Shown: positions 24,035-31,879 of the stretch, one piece after another
How positions within the stretch are numbered: position 1 is the first letter of the stretch
Layout: every line of letters begins with the position of its first letter
DNA from: Zobellia amurskyensis
Lineage (GTDB): Bacteria; Bacteroidota; Bacteroidia; Flavobacteriales; Flavobacteriaceae
Assembly: GCF_009725985.1 (NCBI RefSeq)
Contig: NZ_RCNR01000046.1
Span: 1 to 37,519 of the forward strand
Length of the DNA: 37,519 nucleotides
Reading direction: 5' to 3'
Notes under the pieces: generated by a model
What the model saw: the letters and a program-made list of their open reading frames with translations, nothing else
Told to the model about the DNA's origin: nothing
The model's database searches: none
Made by a program: the position numbers and the translations under genes

Positions 24035-25942
24035 ATGAGTAATTATCACATCAAACATCTAGAAGAATACTACCAAGTATATAGAAAATCCGTTAGAAAT
24101 CCCGAGGCCTTTTGGGAAGAAATAGCGGAGGAACATTTTGTTTGGCGTAAAAAATGGAACAACGTTTTAAGTTGGGATTTTTCGAAACCTGAAATCAAGT
24201 GGTTTGAAGGGGCAAAACTCAATATTACCGAGAACTGTATTGATAGGCACCTACCTACACGTGGTGAAAAAACAGCCATTGTATTCGAACCGAACGACCC
24301 AAATGAGGAAGCTCAACATATAACTTATAGAGATTTACACGAAAGGGTTTGCCGTATGGCCAACGTATTAAAAGACCATGGCGTAAAAAAGGGAGACCGG
24401 GTTTGCATCTACCTACCTATGATTCCTGAATTGGCAGTATCCCTTTTAGCCTGTGCCCGAATTGGAGCAATCCACTCCGTAGTTTTTGCCGGTTTTTCCT
24501 CTAACGCACTTTCGACCCGTATAAACGATTCCGACTGTAAAATTGTTCTTACTTCAGATGGTTCTTATAGGGGTTCAAAATCAATTGACCTTAAAGGTAT
24601 TGTTGACAAGGCCCTAGAAGAGTGCCCTGGGGTTAAAAATGTATTGGTGGCAAAACGCATCAATAGCGACATACATATGGAGGAAGGCCGTGATAAATGG
24701 CTACAACCATTGCTGGACGAGGCTTACGCCGACTGTGTAGCTGAAATTATGGATGCCGAAGACCCATTGTTCATTCTATACACCTCTGGCTCCACAGGGA
24801 GACCTAAAGGAATGGTTCATACCACTGGGGGCTACATGGTATATACCGCGTATACGTTTAAAAATGTTTTTCAATATAAAGAAGAGGACGTGTACTGGTG
24901 TACTGCGGATATTGGATGGATAACCGGACACTCGTACATTGTTTATGGGCCGCTGGCCAACGGTGCTACTACCGTTATGTTCGAAGGCGTACCCTCATAT
25001 CCGGATTATGGTAGGTTCTGGGAAGTTGTAGAAAAACACAAAGTGAATCAATTCTACACGGCACCAACGGCAATTAGAGCCTTGGCTAAAGAAAATCTGG
25101 AATTTATTGAAAAACATGACCTTTCCTCTTTAAAAGTACTGGGTTCCGTAGGAGAACCTATTAACGAGGAAGCATGGCACTGGTATAATAACAACGTTGG
25201 AAAAACGAATAGCCCCATTGTAGATACATGGTGGCAGACCGAAACTGGTGGTATTATGATAACTCCTATTCCATATGTCACCCCTACTACCCCTACTTAT
25301 GCCACTCTACCATTTATAGGTATACAACCTGCTTTGATGGATGAGGAAGGCAAAGAACTAAAAGGCAATCAAGTTTCAGGACGTTTGTGCATTAAATTTC
25401 CTTGGCCCTCTATTGCTAGAACCATTTGGGGGAATCACGAACGATATAGGGACACCTATTTCTCAGCTTACAAAGACATGTATTTTACGGGAGATGGTGC
25501 ACTACGGGATGCGGTAGGCTACTACAGAATCACAGGACGTGTTGACGATGTCATTATTGTTTCGGGACACAATTTAGGAACCGCTCCAATTGAAGATTCA
25601 ATCAACGAACACCCTGCAGTTGCCGAAAGTGCAATTGTTGGCTTCCCACATGATGTTAAGGGCAATGCTCTATACGGTTATGTTATTCTAAAGGAATTTG
25701 GTGAAACCAGAGACCGCGATAACCTCCGAAAAGAAATTAACCAACAGATTACGGAACATATAGGACCTATTGCCAAGTTAGATAAGATTCAGTTTGTTTC
25801 CGGACTTCCTAAAACGCGTAGCGGAAAAATCATGCGTCGTATCTTAAGAAAAATCGCTTCAAAAGACACTTCTAACTTAGGTGACACCAGTACGTTGTTG
25901 AACCCAGAAGTTGTTGAAGAAATAATCGAGAACGCCCTTTAA
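24035..25942 (+). CDS. acs: Acetyl-CoA synthetase
   Basis: A protein of 635 residues, near the family length (E. coli 652). The adenylate-forming motif YTSGSTGRPKGMVHTTGGY, the WWQTETGG core, YFTGDGA and the C-terminal PKTRSGKIMRR with catalytic Lys598 (site of acetylation control in the family) are all present. It converts acetate, ATP and CoA to acetyl-CoA in the cytoplasm. The symporter pair upstream probably supplies acetate. Transcription ends at a very strong hairpin 20 bp after the stop. It lies next to the peptidoglycan-recycling genes, where amino-sugar deacetylation would release acetate inside the cell; that link is an inference. Confidence 0.95.
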   Translation: MSNYHIKHLEEYYQVYRKSVRNPEAFWEEIAEEHFVWRKKWNNVLSWDFSKPEIKWFEGAKLNITENCIDRHLPTRGEKTAIVFEPNDPNEEAQHITYRDLHERVCRMANVLKDHGVKKGDRVCIYLPMIPELAVSLLACARIGAIHSVVFAGFSSNALSTRINDSDCKIVLTSDGSYRGSKSIDLKGIVDKALEECPGVKNVLVAKRINSDIHMEEGRDKWLQPLLDEAYADCVAEIMDAEDPLFILYTSGSTGRPKGMVHTTGGYMVYTAYTFKNVFQYKEEDVYWCTADIGWITGHSYIVYGPLANGATTVMFEGVPSYPDYGRFWEVVEKHKVNQFYTAPTAIRALAKENLEFIEKHDLSSLKVLGSVGEPINEEAWHWYNNNVGKTNSPIVDTWWQTETGGIMITPIPYVTPTTPTYATLPFIGIQPALMDEEGKELKGNQVSGRLCIKFPWPSIARTIWGNHERYRDTYFSAYKDMYFTGDGALRDAVGYYRITGRVDDVIIVSGHNLGTAPIEDSINEHPAVAESAIVGFPHDVKGNALYGYVILKEFGETRDRDNLRKEINQQITEHIGPIAKLDKIQFVSGLPKTRSGKIMRRILRKIASKDTSNLGDTSTLLNPEVVEEIIENAL

Positions 25943-25962
25943 TCTCTTAGAGACTTATAACT

Positions 25963-26008
25963 AAACCGGCAAAGGTGAATCTAGGTATTCACCTTTGCCG
26001 GTTTTTTT
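25963..26008. terminator. Bidirectional terminator between acs and the efflux gene
   Basis: A perfect 18-bp stem (25963-25980 with 25987-26004) with loop CTAGGT. T-runs follow on the plus strand and A residues precede it, so it can serve both acs (plus) and the convergent MFS gene (minus). Confidence 0.92.
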
Positions 26009-26034
26009 AGTTTTTATTTTTAAAGTAATAGGGC

Positions 26035-27243
26035 TTAAGCAGTAACTACAACCCTTCTTTTGGTCACCAACAGAATAGTACCTAAAGAAAGAAGTCCACA
26101 TACAGCAAGACCGGCAAACATAGGCCATACCGTATCTTGAACGTGACCACCTATATAGTTGGCAATCGGTACGGAAAGGAGTGTAGAAATGAAGCCATTT
26201 ATAGCAGCACCAATTCCAGCAATATGTCCAATAGGCTCCATGGCTATGGACCTGAAATTTCCCCATAAAAAACCTAAACACAAAAATTGAACAAACAAAA
26301 ACGCCACTAAAATAGGCATACTTGGGTTAGGTTTCCCCCAAAAGAATACCACATAGGACAGGGCTATAATACAAAATGCACTCATAGCGGTAAGTGCTAA
26401 ACGCCGCATACCGAAACGAATTACTAAAGTCCCATTTAAAAAAGTGGAGAGCCCAACAGAGCAGGCGAGGCCGGCAAAAATGTACGGGAAATTTTCAACC
26501 ATTCCATACTGGTCTTCAAACACATGCTGGGACGAGCTCAAATACACCAAAAATGCACCTGTTACAAATCCTGAAGCAAAAGTAAAAGCCACCGTTTCTT
26601 TATATTTAAAAAACTCTCTTGTTCCGCTTACAAAAACGGACATTGAAAAGGGTATTTTAAATTGTGCCTTTAAGGTTTCAGGCTGTCGCTTCCAAAACCA
26701 GATAGCTACCACAAGTCCAAAAAACAGCTGAATATAAAATATATACTCCCACCCAAAAGCATCCATAATCCACTTACCAATTGCTGGAGCAACTACTGGA
26801 ACCAAAATAAAAAAGGCAGTAACAAACGACATGATTTTTGCCATATAATCGCCCTTATAAGTATCCCTTATAATGGAAATAGCTATGGTTCTTGGTGCCG
26901 AAAGACCTATACCTTGTAAAATACGCCCCACAATCATAACCTCCAACGAAGGCGCCAAAACACAAATAACACTTGCCACCGCAAATATGGAAAATCCGGC
27001 ATACACTACAGGTTTTCTACCATAACTATCCGATAGTGGCCCAAAAAATAACTGCCCCACCCCAAGACCTAAAAAAATCATGGTTATCAATAGCTGATTT
27101 TTCAATGGGTCTAAGCTATTTATGGTAACACCAATATGTGATAAAGCGGGTAACAAAGCATCAATAGCCAATGCCACAATAGACATAAGAGAAGCCATTA
27201 AAGCTATGAATTCAAAATTCGGTTTTACATTGTCATTCTGCAT
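26035..27243 (-). CDS. Bcr/CflA-type MFS drug efflux permease
   Basis: A polytopic membrane protein of 402 residues, about 12 predicted helices. The pattern MASLMSIVALAIDALLPALS, GVGQLFFGPLSDSYGRKPV (motif A), GRILQGIGLSAPRTIAISIIRD and the later WGNFRSIAMEPIGHIAG is characteristic of the Bcr/CflA subgroup of drug:proton antiporters. It should export hydrophobic compounds from the cytoplasm; the substrate is not predictable. It is divergent from udk (109 bp between starts) and convergent with acs. A TACTTTTG box lies only 4 bp before the annotated ATG, so translation may begin leaderless or at a later Met (residue 16 or 20). Confidence 0.88.
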   Translation of the reverse strand: MQNDNVKPNFEFIALMASLMSIVALAIDALLPALSHIGVTINSLDPLKNQLLITMIFLGLGVGQLFFGPLSDSYGRKPVVYAGFSIFAVASVICVLAPSLEVMIVGRILQGIGLSAPRTIAISIIRDTYKGDYMAKIMSFVTAFFILVPVVAPAIGKWIMDAFGWEYIFYIQLFFGLVVAIWFWKRQPETLKAQFKIPFSMSVFVSGTREFFKYKETVAFTFASGFVTGAFLVYLSSSQHVFEDQYGMVENFPYIFAGLACSVGLSTFLNGTLVIRFGMRRLALTAMSAFCIIALSYVVFFWGKPNPSMPILVAFLFVQFLCLGFLWGNFRSIAMEPIGHIAGIGAAINGFISTLLSVPIANYIGGHVQDTVWPMFAGLAVCGLLSLGTILLVTKRRVVVTA

Positions 27244-27247
27244 AGTG

Positions 27248-27255
27248 CAAAAGTA
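27248..27255 (-). promoter_or_regulatory. Possible -7 box of the efflux gene
   Basis: On the minus strand TACTTTTG matches TAnnTTTG, but it is only 4 bp from the ATG and no TTG at the usual -33 spacing is seen, so it may be chance. Confidence 0.25.
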
Positions 27256-27327
27256 AGTATAAGCTTAGGAAAGCGTATTACCAAAAGTTCCTTTTAAGTA
27301 TAAACCCATAATTGGTTCACAAATATG

Positions 27328-27335
27328 TATTTTTG
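27328..27335 (+). promoter_or_regulatory. -7 box of udk
   Basis: TATTTTTG fits TAnnTTTG exactly and ends 17 bp before the udk start codon, giving a short leader. A TTG at 27312 is closer than the typical -33 spacing. Confidence 0.45.
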
Positions 27336-27352
27336 ACAAAAAATTAAATAGC

Positions 27353-27961
27353 ATGCTGATAATAGGAATAGCGGGAGGCACAGGTTGTGGAAAAACAACA
27401 GTGGTAAACCAAATTATAGACTCACTACCAGAAGGTGAAGTGGGAGTGATTTCGCAAGATTCTTACTATAATGACCTTTCCGATATGCCTTTGGAAGAAA
27501 GAAGGAAAACCAATTTTGACCACCCACAATCTATTGATTTCAGCTTACTTGAAGAGCATTTGAAGCTGTTAAAGGAAGGCCACTCTATAAAGCAACCTGT
27601 TTATTCTTTTCTTGAATGCAACCGTACGGGCAAAACCGTTCCGGTGCACCCTACAAAAGTATTAATTGTAGAAGGTATTCTTATTTTAACAAATTCGCTG
27701 CTCCGAAAAATGATGGACATTAAGATTTTTGTTCATGCAGATTCTGATGAAAGGTTGATCAGAAGATTAAAGCGAGATGTAAATGAGCGAGGTTGGAACT
27801 TGGATGAAACGCTAGACAAGTATCAATCAAACATAAAACCCATGCACCTCCAGTTTATAGAGCCAAGCAAAGAATATGCAGATATTATTATTCCCAACAA
27901 TAAATACAATACAGTTGCAGTTGATATTGTACGCACAATCATCAACGAGAAACTAGCTTAG
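27353..27961 (+). CDS. udk: Uridine kinase
   Basis: A protein of 202 residues. The P-loop GGTGCGKTT (residues 8-16) stands at the N-terminus; SQDSYYND, NFDHPQSIDF, PVYSFLECNRTGK, VEGILIL and KIFVHADSDERLIRRLKRDVNERG are all diagnostic for the uridine/cytidine kinase family. It phosphorylates uridine (and cytidine) to the monophosphate for pyrimidine salvage in the cytoplasm. It precedes the FtsB-like gene by 4 bp and is likely co-transcribed with it, an arrangement I recall from other flavobacteria. Confidence 0.93.
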   Translation: MLIIGIAGGTGCGKTTVVNQIIDSLPEGEVGVISQDSYYNDLSDMPLEERRKTNFDHPQSIDFSLLEEHLKLLKEGHSIKQPVYSFLECNRTGKTVPVHPTKVLIVEGILILTNSLLRKMMDIKIFVHADSDERLIRRLKRDVNERGWNLDETLDKYQSNIKPMHLQFIEPSKEYADIIIPNNKYNTVAVDIVRTIINEKLA

Positions 27962-27965
27962 CAAA

Positions 27966-28298
27966 ATGGGGTTCAAAGATTTGAAAAAGAAAAAATGGTT
28001 TAGCCTACTGACCAATATGTACGTTTTGGTTCTAACCGTTTTCGTCGTATGGATGTTGTTTTTTGACACCAATTCTCTCTTGATCCATTTAGAGTTGAAA
28101 CAGGAAATCAAAAAGCTTGAAAAACAACAAGAGTTCTTAAAGCAGGAGATTGCCAATGATAAAATAATTCTAAAGAGGTTATCTGACCCGGAAGAACTGG
28201 AAAAATTTGCCCGAGAACAATATTTCCTCAAAAAAAAGGACGAAGAAATCTACCTTATAGAGTACGAAGACAGTCTAAAAATCAAAGAAAAAGAGTGA
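27966..28298 (+). CDS. FtsB/DivIC-family septum formation initiator
   Basis: A protein of 110 residues with a short basic cytoplasmic start (KKKKW), one membrane segment (about residues 17-34), then a long charged helix with a heptad pattern (LKQEIKKLEKQQEFLKQEIA), followed by LSDPEELEKFAREQYFLKKKDEE. This order of membrane anchor, coiled coil and the EKxARExYxLK motif defines the FtsB/DivIC family, which joins FtsL and FtsQ in the divisome. It starts 4 bp after udk. The 412-bp space downstream separates it from parA. Confidence 0.88.
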   Translation: MGFKDLKKKKWFSLLTNMYVLVLTVFVVWMLFFDTNSLLIHLELKQEIKKLEKQQEFLKQEIANDKIILKRLSDPEELEKFAREQYFLKKKDEEIYLIEYEDSLKIKEKE

Positions 28299-28710
28299 AA
28301 TCAAAATCGCTTTTAACCTTCCCTACTTTCAATTGTTAATAACAAAGTTCATTTTTAAAATAGGCATAACATCTGTTAATCGCCATTTTTAATAACGAAA
28401 AGAAGGCTTCGATTAAAGATGAATGAAAAATTTACATGATAAATTACAATTACCTATTTATCAGTGTATTGAACTCAAAATAGTTTTCTAAAAAAGAATT
28501 TAAGAGAAGTACAAATTTCATAGTTCTATCTTATTTCAACTTCTAATCCGCAACAACAAAGTACCATTTAACCGCACTCTATCTCACAAAAAGCAACACA
28601 GAGTTAACGAACTTTAACGCTAAAGGCCATACTTATTCACTTTGTGTTAACAAAATGGTTTCAATGGCATTGTAAATAATCGTATTTTTACCCCCTAACT
28701 CAGACTGATA
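28299..28710. other. 412-bp AT-rich intergenic region before parA
   Basis: No gene or RNA is recognised. It holds an odd palindrome TTGTTAATAACAA (28333-28345), two GTTAAC words (28603-28608 and 28646-28651) and, near parA, TATTTTTA, a near -7 box about 20 bp before the start codon. It probably carries the par promoter and leader. Words resembling DnaA boxes have two or more mismatches. Confidence 0.5.
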
Positions 28711-29484
28711 ATGGGCAAGATTATTGCTATTGCGAATCAAAAAGGAGGAGTGGGTAAAACCACTACAACAGTTAATTTAGCGGCTTCCTTAGGTGTTTTG
28801 GAAAAGAAGGTGTTGCTAATAGATGCTGACCCGCAGGCGAATGCCACATCGGGTTTGGGCATTGATGTAGAAAGTGTTGAATACGGCACATATCAACTTC
28901 TTGAACATACCAAAAGTGCCAAAGAAGCTATTATAAGTACGGACTCTCCTAATTTGGATTTAATTCCCGCGCATATTGACCTAGTTGCCATTGAGATTGA
29001 ATTGGTGGATAAGGATCAACGGGAATACATGATGAAGAAAGCAATATCTGACCTTAGGGACAGCTATGATTATATCTTAATTGATTGTGCACCTTCTTTA
29101 GGGTTACTCACGTTGAACGCTCTTACTGCGGCAGACTCCGTAATTATACCCATACAATGTGAATATTTTGCTTTAGAGGGACTTGGAAAACTTTTGAATA
29201 CCATAAAAAGTGTTCAAAAAATACATAATCCCAATCTAGATATTGAAGGTATGTTGTTGACCATGTACGATTCGCGCTTAAGGCTTTCAAACCAAGTGGT
29301 AGAAGAGGTACGCAAACATTTTGCAGATATGGTTTTCGATACCATAATACAACGTAACGTCCGCTTAAGTGAAGCTCCTAGCTATGGGGAAAGTATCATA
29401 AAATATGACGCGAGCAGCAAAGGCGCTACCAACTACCTGAACCTAGCCCATGAAGTCGTCAAGAAAAACAAAGAGATAGCTTAA
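28711..29484 (+). CDS. parA: ParA/Soj chromosome-partition ATPase
   Basis: A protein of 257 residues, typical for chromosomal Soj. The deviant Walker A motif KGGVGKTT (residues 11-18), VLLIDADPQANAT, and YILIDCAPSLG (Walker B) are intact, and the C-terminal RNVRLSEAPSYGES is the family end motif. It binds DNA as an ATP dimer and moves ParB-parS complexes. The stop overlaps the start of parB by one base (TAATG). Length and sequence without an N-terminal DNA-binding domain point to the chromosomal and not the plasmid type. Confidence 0.96.
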   Translation: MGKIIAIANQKGGVGKTTTTVNLAASLGVLEKKVLLIDADPQANATSGLGIDVESVEYGTYQLLEHTKSAKEAIISTDSPNLDLIPAHIDLVAIEIELVDKDQREYMMKKAISDLRDSYDYILIDCAPSLGLLTLNALTAADSVIIPIQCEYFALEGLGKLLNTIKSVQKIHNPNLDIEGMLLTMYDSRLRLSNQVVEEVRKHFADMVFDTIIQRNVRLSEAPSYGESIIKYDASSKGATNYLNLAHEVVKKNKEIA

Positions 29485-30386
29485 TGGCGAAAGCAACTAA
29501 AAAACAAGCACTGGGCCGCGGACTCTCCGCTCTATTAAAAGACCCAGAAAACGATATCCAATCTGCAGCAGATAAGAATGCGGATAAAGTGGTTGGCAAT
29601 ATCGTAGAATTGGATATTGAGGCTATTGAAATGAATCCGTTCCAACCTCGTTCAAATTTTAATGACGAGGCCTTAAAGGAGCTAGCTACATCAATAGAAC
29701 AATTAGGTGTCATACAGCCTATTACAGTTCGTAAATTAGATTTCAACAAATATCAGCTGGTTTCAGGTGAAAGAAGATGCCGGGCTTCAAGATTGGCCGG
29801 GCTTACCACCATACCTGCCTATATACGTATTGCCGATGACCAAGAGTCTTTGGAGATGGCTTTGGTGGAAAATATTCAACGGCAAGATTTAGACCCAATT
29901 GAAATAGCCCTATCATACCAAAGGTTACTTGATGAAATTCAATTAACCCAAGAAAAACTAAGTGACCGCGTAGGAAAGAAACGTTCTACCATCACCAATT
30001 ATCTACGTCTTTTAAGATTAGACCCTATTATACAAACGGGTATTAGGGACGGGTTTTTAAGCATGGGACATGGTCGTGCCTTAGTGAACATAGAAAAGAA
30101 AGGTGATCAAATAGATTTATATGAAAAAATTATAAGTCAAAATCTTTCTGTTCGCGATACAGAGCGTGCGGTAAAAGCTTATCATGAAGGTGCTGCTCCA
30201 GAAAAACCTGCAAAAAAGACTTCAAAAAAACCTGAATTTGTTCAAGGAAACATTAAACCGTTTACCGATCACCTTTCAGTTAAAGTAGATATTTCCGCCA
30301 CGGAAAAAGGAAATGGAAAAATAACTATTCCTTTTCATTCCCAAGAGGAGTTTAAACGAATTAAAAAATTGATTCTAGGTGAGTAA
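29484..30386 (+). CDS. parB: ParB/Spo0J partition protein
   Basis: A protein of 300 residues. The basic N-terminal ALGRGLSALL interacts with ParA in the family; the ParB/CTP-binding domain shows NPFQPR (residues 51-56) and SGERRCRASRLAG (94-106), followed by LVENIQRQDLDPIE and a helix-turn-helix (about 140-180, TQEKLSDRVGKKRSTITNYL). The end is a dimerisation domain. It binds parS and spreads as a CTP-dependent clamp. No parS-like 16-mer was seen in this window. It overlaps the DUF5683 gene by 8 bp. Confidence 0.96.
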   Translation: MAKATKKQALGRGLSALLKDPENDIQSAADKNADKVVGNIVELDIEAIEMNPFQPRSNFNDEALKELATSIEQLGVIQPITVRKLDFNKYQLVSGERRCRASRLAGLTTIPAYIRIADDQESLEMALVENIQRQDLDPIEIALSYQRLLDEIQLTQEKLSDRVGKKRSTITNYLRLLRLDPIIQTGIRDGFLSMGHGRALVNIEKKGDQIDLYEKIISQNLSVRDTERAVKAYHEGAAPEKPAKKTSKKPEFVQGNIKPFTDHLSVKVDISATEKGNGKITIPFHSQEEFKRIKKLILGE

Positions 30387-31017
30387 GCCTCTGCTAATCC
30401 TTATTTTTGTTTCACTTTTTACCCTAACCGTTGCTGCTCAAAAAGAAACGGAAAAAGATAAAGAGGTAGATTCACTTCAAACAGATTTGGCGGAAGAGGG
30501 TATTATTGTAGTGGACACACTCAAAAAAGAAAGAGTAAAAATCAATCCGCTTGCCCCTAGTAAAGCAGCTTTTTTATCTGCTGTAATACCAGGTTTAGGC
30601 CAGGTTTACAACAAACGTTATTGGAAAGTTCCTCTAGTCTACGGTGCCATTGGTGCTGCTGTTTATGGCTACACTTGGAACAACAACAACTACCAACGTG
30701 TACGAACCGCTTTCAAGAGACGGCAAGCTGGCTTTACCGATGACGAATTCTACGACCCTAACAATACGGGAAGCGGCCCACTTTTAGGCCTGGACGATTT
30801 ACAGAACGAACAAGAAAATTTTCAGAGAGATCGCGACTTATTATTACTTGTATCCATTGCGTTATACGCCTTAAATATTGTGGATGCCAATGTTGATGCA
30901 CATTTAAAACAGTTCAACATAGATGATGATTTGAGCTTTGACATGGAACCTTTCTTAGATTTAGACCCTGTGACCAACAACCCTAATTATGGGATGGCAC
31001 TGATAATAAAATTTTAA
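30379..31017 (+). CDS. DUF5683 exported membrane protein
   Basis: A protein of 212 residues from GTG 30379, which overlaps parB (GTGAGTAA). A signal peptide (LLILIFVSLFTLTVAAQ) is followed by an acidic linker, then SAVIPGLGQVYNKRYWKVPLVYGAIG and two further hydrophobic segments, the pattern of the DUF5683 family. This protein lies between parB and dapB in many flavobacterial genomes, as I recall, but its role is unknown. Translational overlap with parB suggests coupled expression. A membrane or envelope location is likely. Confidence 0.85.
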   Translation: MSKPLLILIFVSLFTLTVAAQKETEKDKEVDSLQTDLAEEGIIVVDTLKKERVKINPLAPSKAAFLSAVIPGLGQVYNKRYWKVPLVYGAIGAAVYGYTWNNNNYQRVRTAFKRRQAGFTDDEFYDPNNTGSGPLLGLDDLQNEQENFQRDRDLLLLVSIALYALNIVDANVDAHLKQFNIDDDLSFDMEPFLDLDPVTNNPNYGMALIIKF

Positions 31018-31073
31018 ATATAATCAACTGTTTTAAAATTAGTTAAACACAGTTATCAAAATAATTTCATAAG

Positions 31074-31775
31074 TTGAAAATAGCATTATTCGGATACGGA
31101 AAAATGGGTAAGATGATTGAGAAAATCGCCCTAGATAGAAATCATACCATTGTAGCAAAAGTGGATGTTGACACAGTAGATATTGATTTTTCAGAAATGG
31201 ATGTCGCTATTGACTTCAGTATGCCAAGTGCTGCTTACGGTAACCTAACCAAATGTTTTGAACATGGCGTTCCTGTCATTTCAGGCACCACCGGATGGTT
31301 AGATAAGTTTGATGAAGCAACGGCTATCTGTAAAGAAAACAGTGGTGCTTTCATTTACGCTTCCAACTTTAGTTTGGGGGTAAACGTTTTTTTTGAGTTA
31401 AATGAATATTTAGCCAAAATGATGAAAAATCTAGACCAGTACAACGTGTCTATGGAAGAAATTCATCATACGCAGAAGTTAGATGAACCTAGTGGTACTG
31501 CCATTACCCTAGCCGAAGGAATTATCAAAAACACCAATTATAGTGCTTGGAAGCTAGAAAACGCTCCGGCCGGTGAAATTCCGATTGTATCAAAAAGAAT
31601 TGGCACAACGCCTGGCACGCACAGTATAGATTATAGCAGCGAAGTAGATTCCATAGAAATAAAGCATACGGCACATAATAGAGAAGGGTTTGCCCTTGGC
31701 GCTGTTATTGCAGCTGAATGGATTGTGGGTAAAACCGGTGTTTTTACCATGAAAGATGTGTTAAACCTTGGTTAA
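31074..31775 (+). CDS. dapB: 4-Hydroxy-tetrahydrodipicolinate reductase DapB
   Basis: A protein of 233 residues, the short Bacteroidota form (E. coli 273). It starts at TTG: the first codons give MKIALFGYGKMGK, exactly the family start with the dinucleotide-binding GxGxMG loop, and the next ATG would cut into this loop. ISGTTGW and the catalytic block EEIHHTQKLDEPSGTA (His pair, Lys) are intact. It reduces HTPA to tetrahydrodipicolinate with NAD(P)H in the diaminopimelate/lysine pathway, feeding both lysine and peptidoglycan. It follows DUF5683 after 56 bp and precedes lepB on the same strand. Confidence 0.93.
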   Translation: MKIALFGYGKMGKMIEKIALDRNHTIVAKVDVDTVDIDFSEMDVAIDFSMPSAAYGNLTKCFEHGVPVISGTTGWLDKFDEATAICKENSGAFIYASNFSLGVNVFFELNEYLAKMMKNLDQYNVSMEEIHHTQKLDEPSGTAITLAEGIIKNTNYSAWKLENAPAGEIPIVSKRIGTTPGTHSIDYSSEVDSIEIKHTAHNREGFALGAVIAAEWIVGKTGVFTMKDVLNLG

Positions 31776-31879
31776 CACATACAATAATTGAATAAGAATT
31801 AAGCTTACTTGCAATAGAGTCTTTGGAATTCAGTGATTTAAAAGTTTTCTAGCAGCATTTAAAAATATAAAATACACAA

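Noticed and set aside
26394-26731. Two overlapping plus-strand frames inside the MFS efflux gene
   Set aside because: They run antisense to a clear membrane-protein gene and have no recognisable domain.
28299-28710. Replication origin next to parAB
   Set aside because: No cluster of DnaA boxes, no AT-rich 13-mer series and no dnaA gene; the best word TTATTCACT has two mismatches.
28711-30386. parS site near parB
   Set aside because: No 16-bp palindrome of the TGTTTCACGTGAAACA type was found by reading the window.
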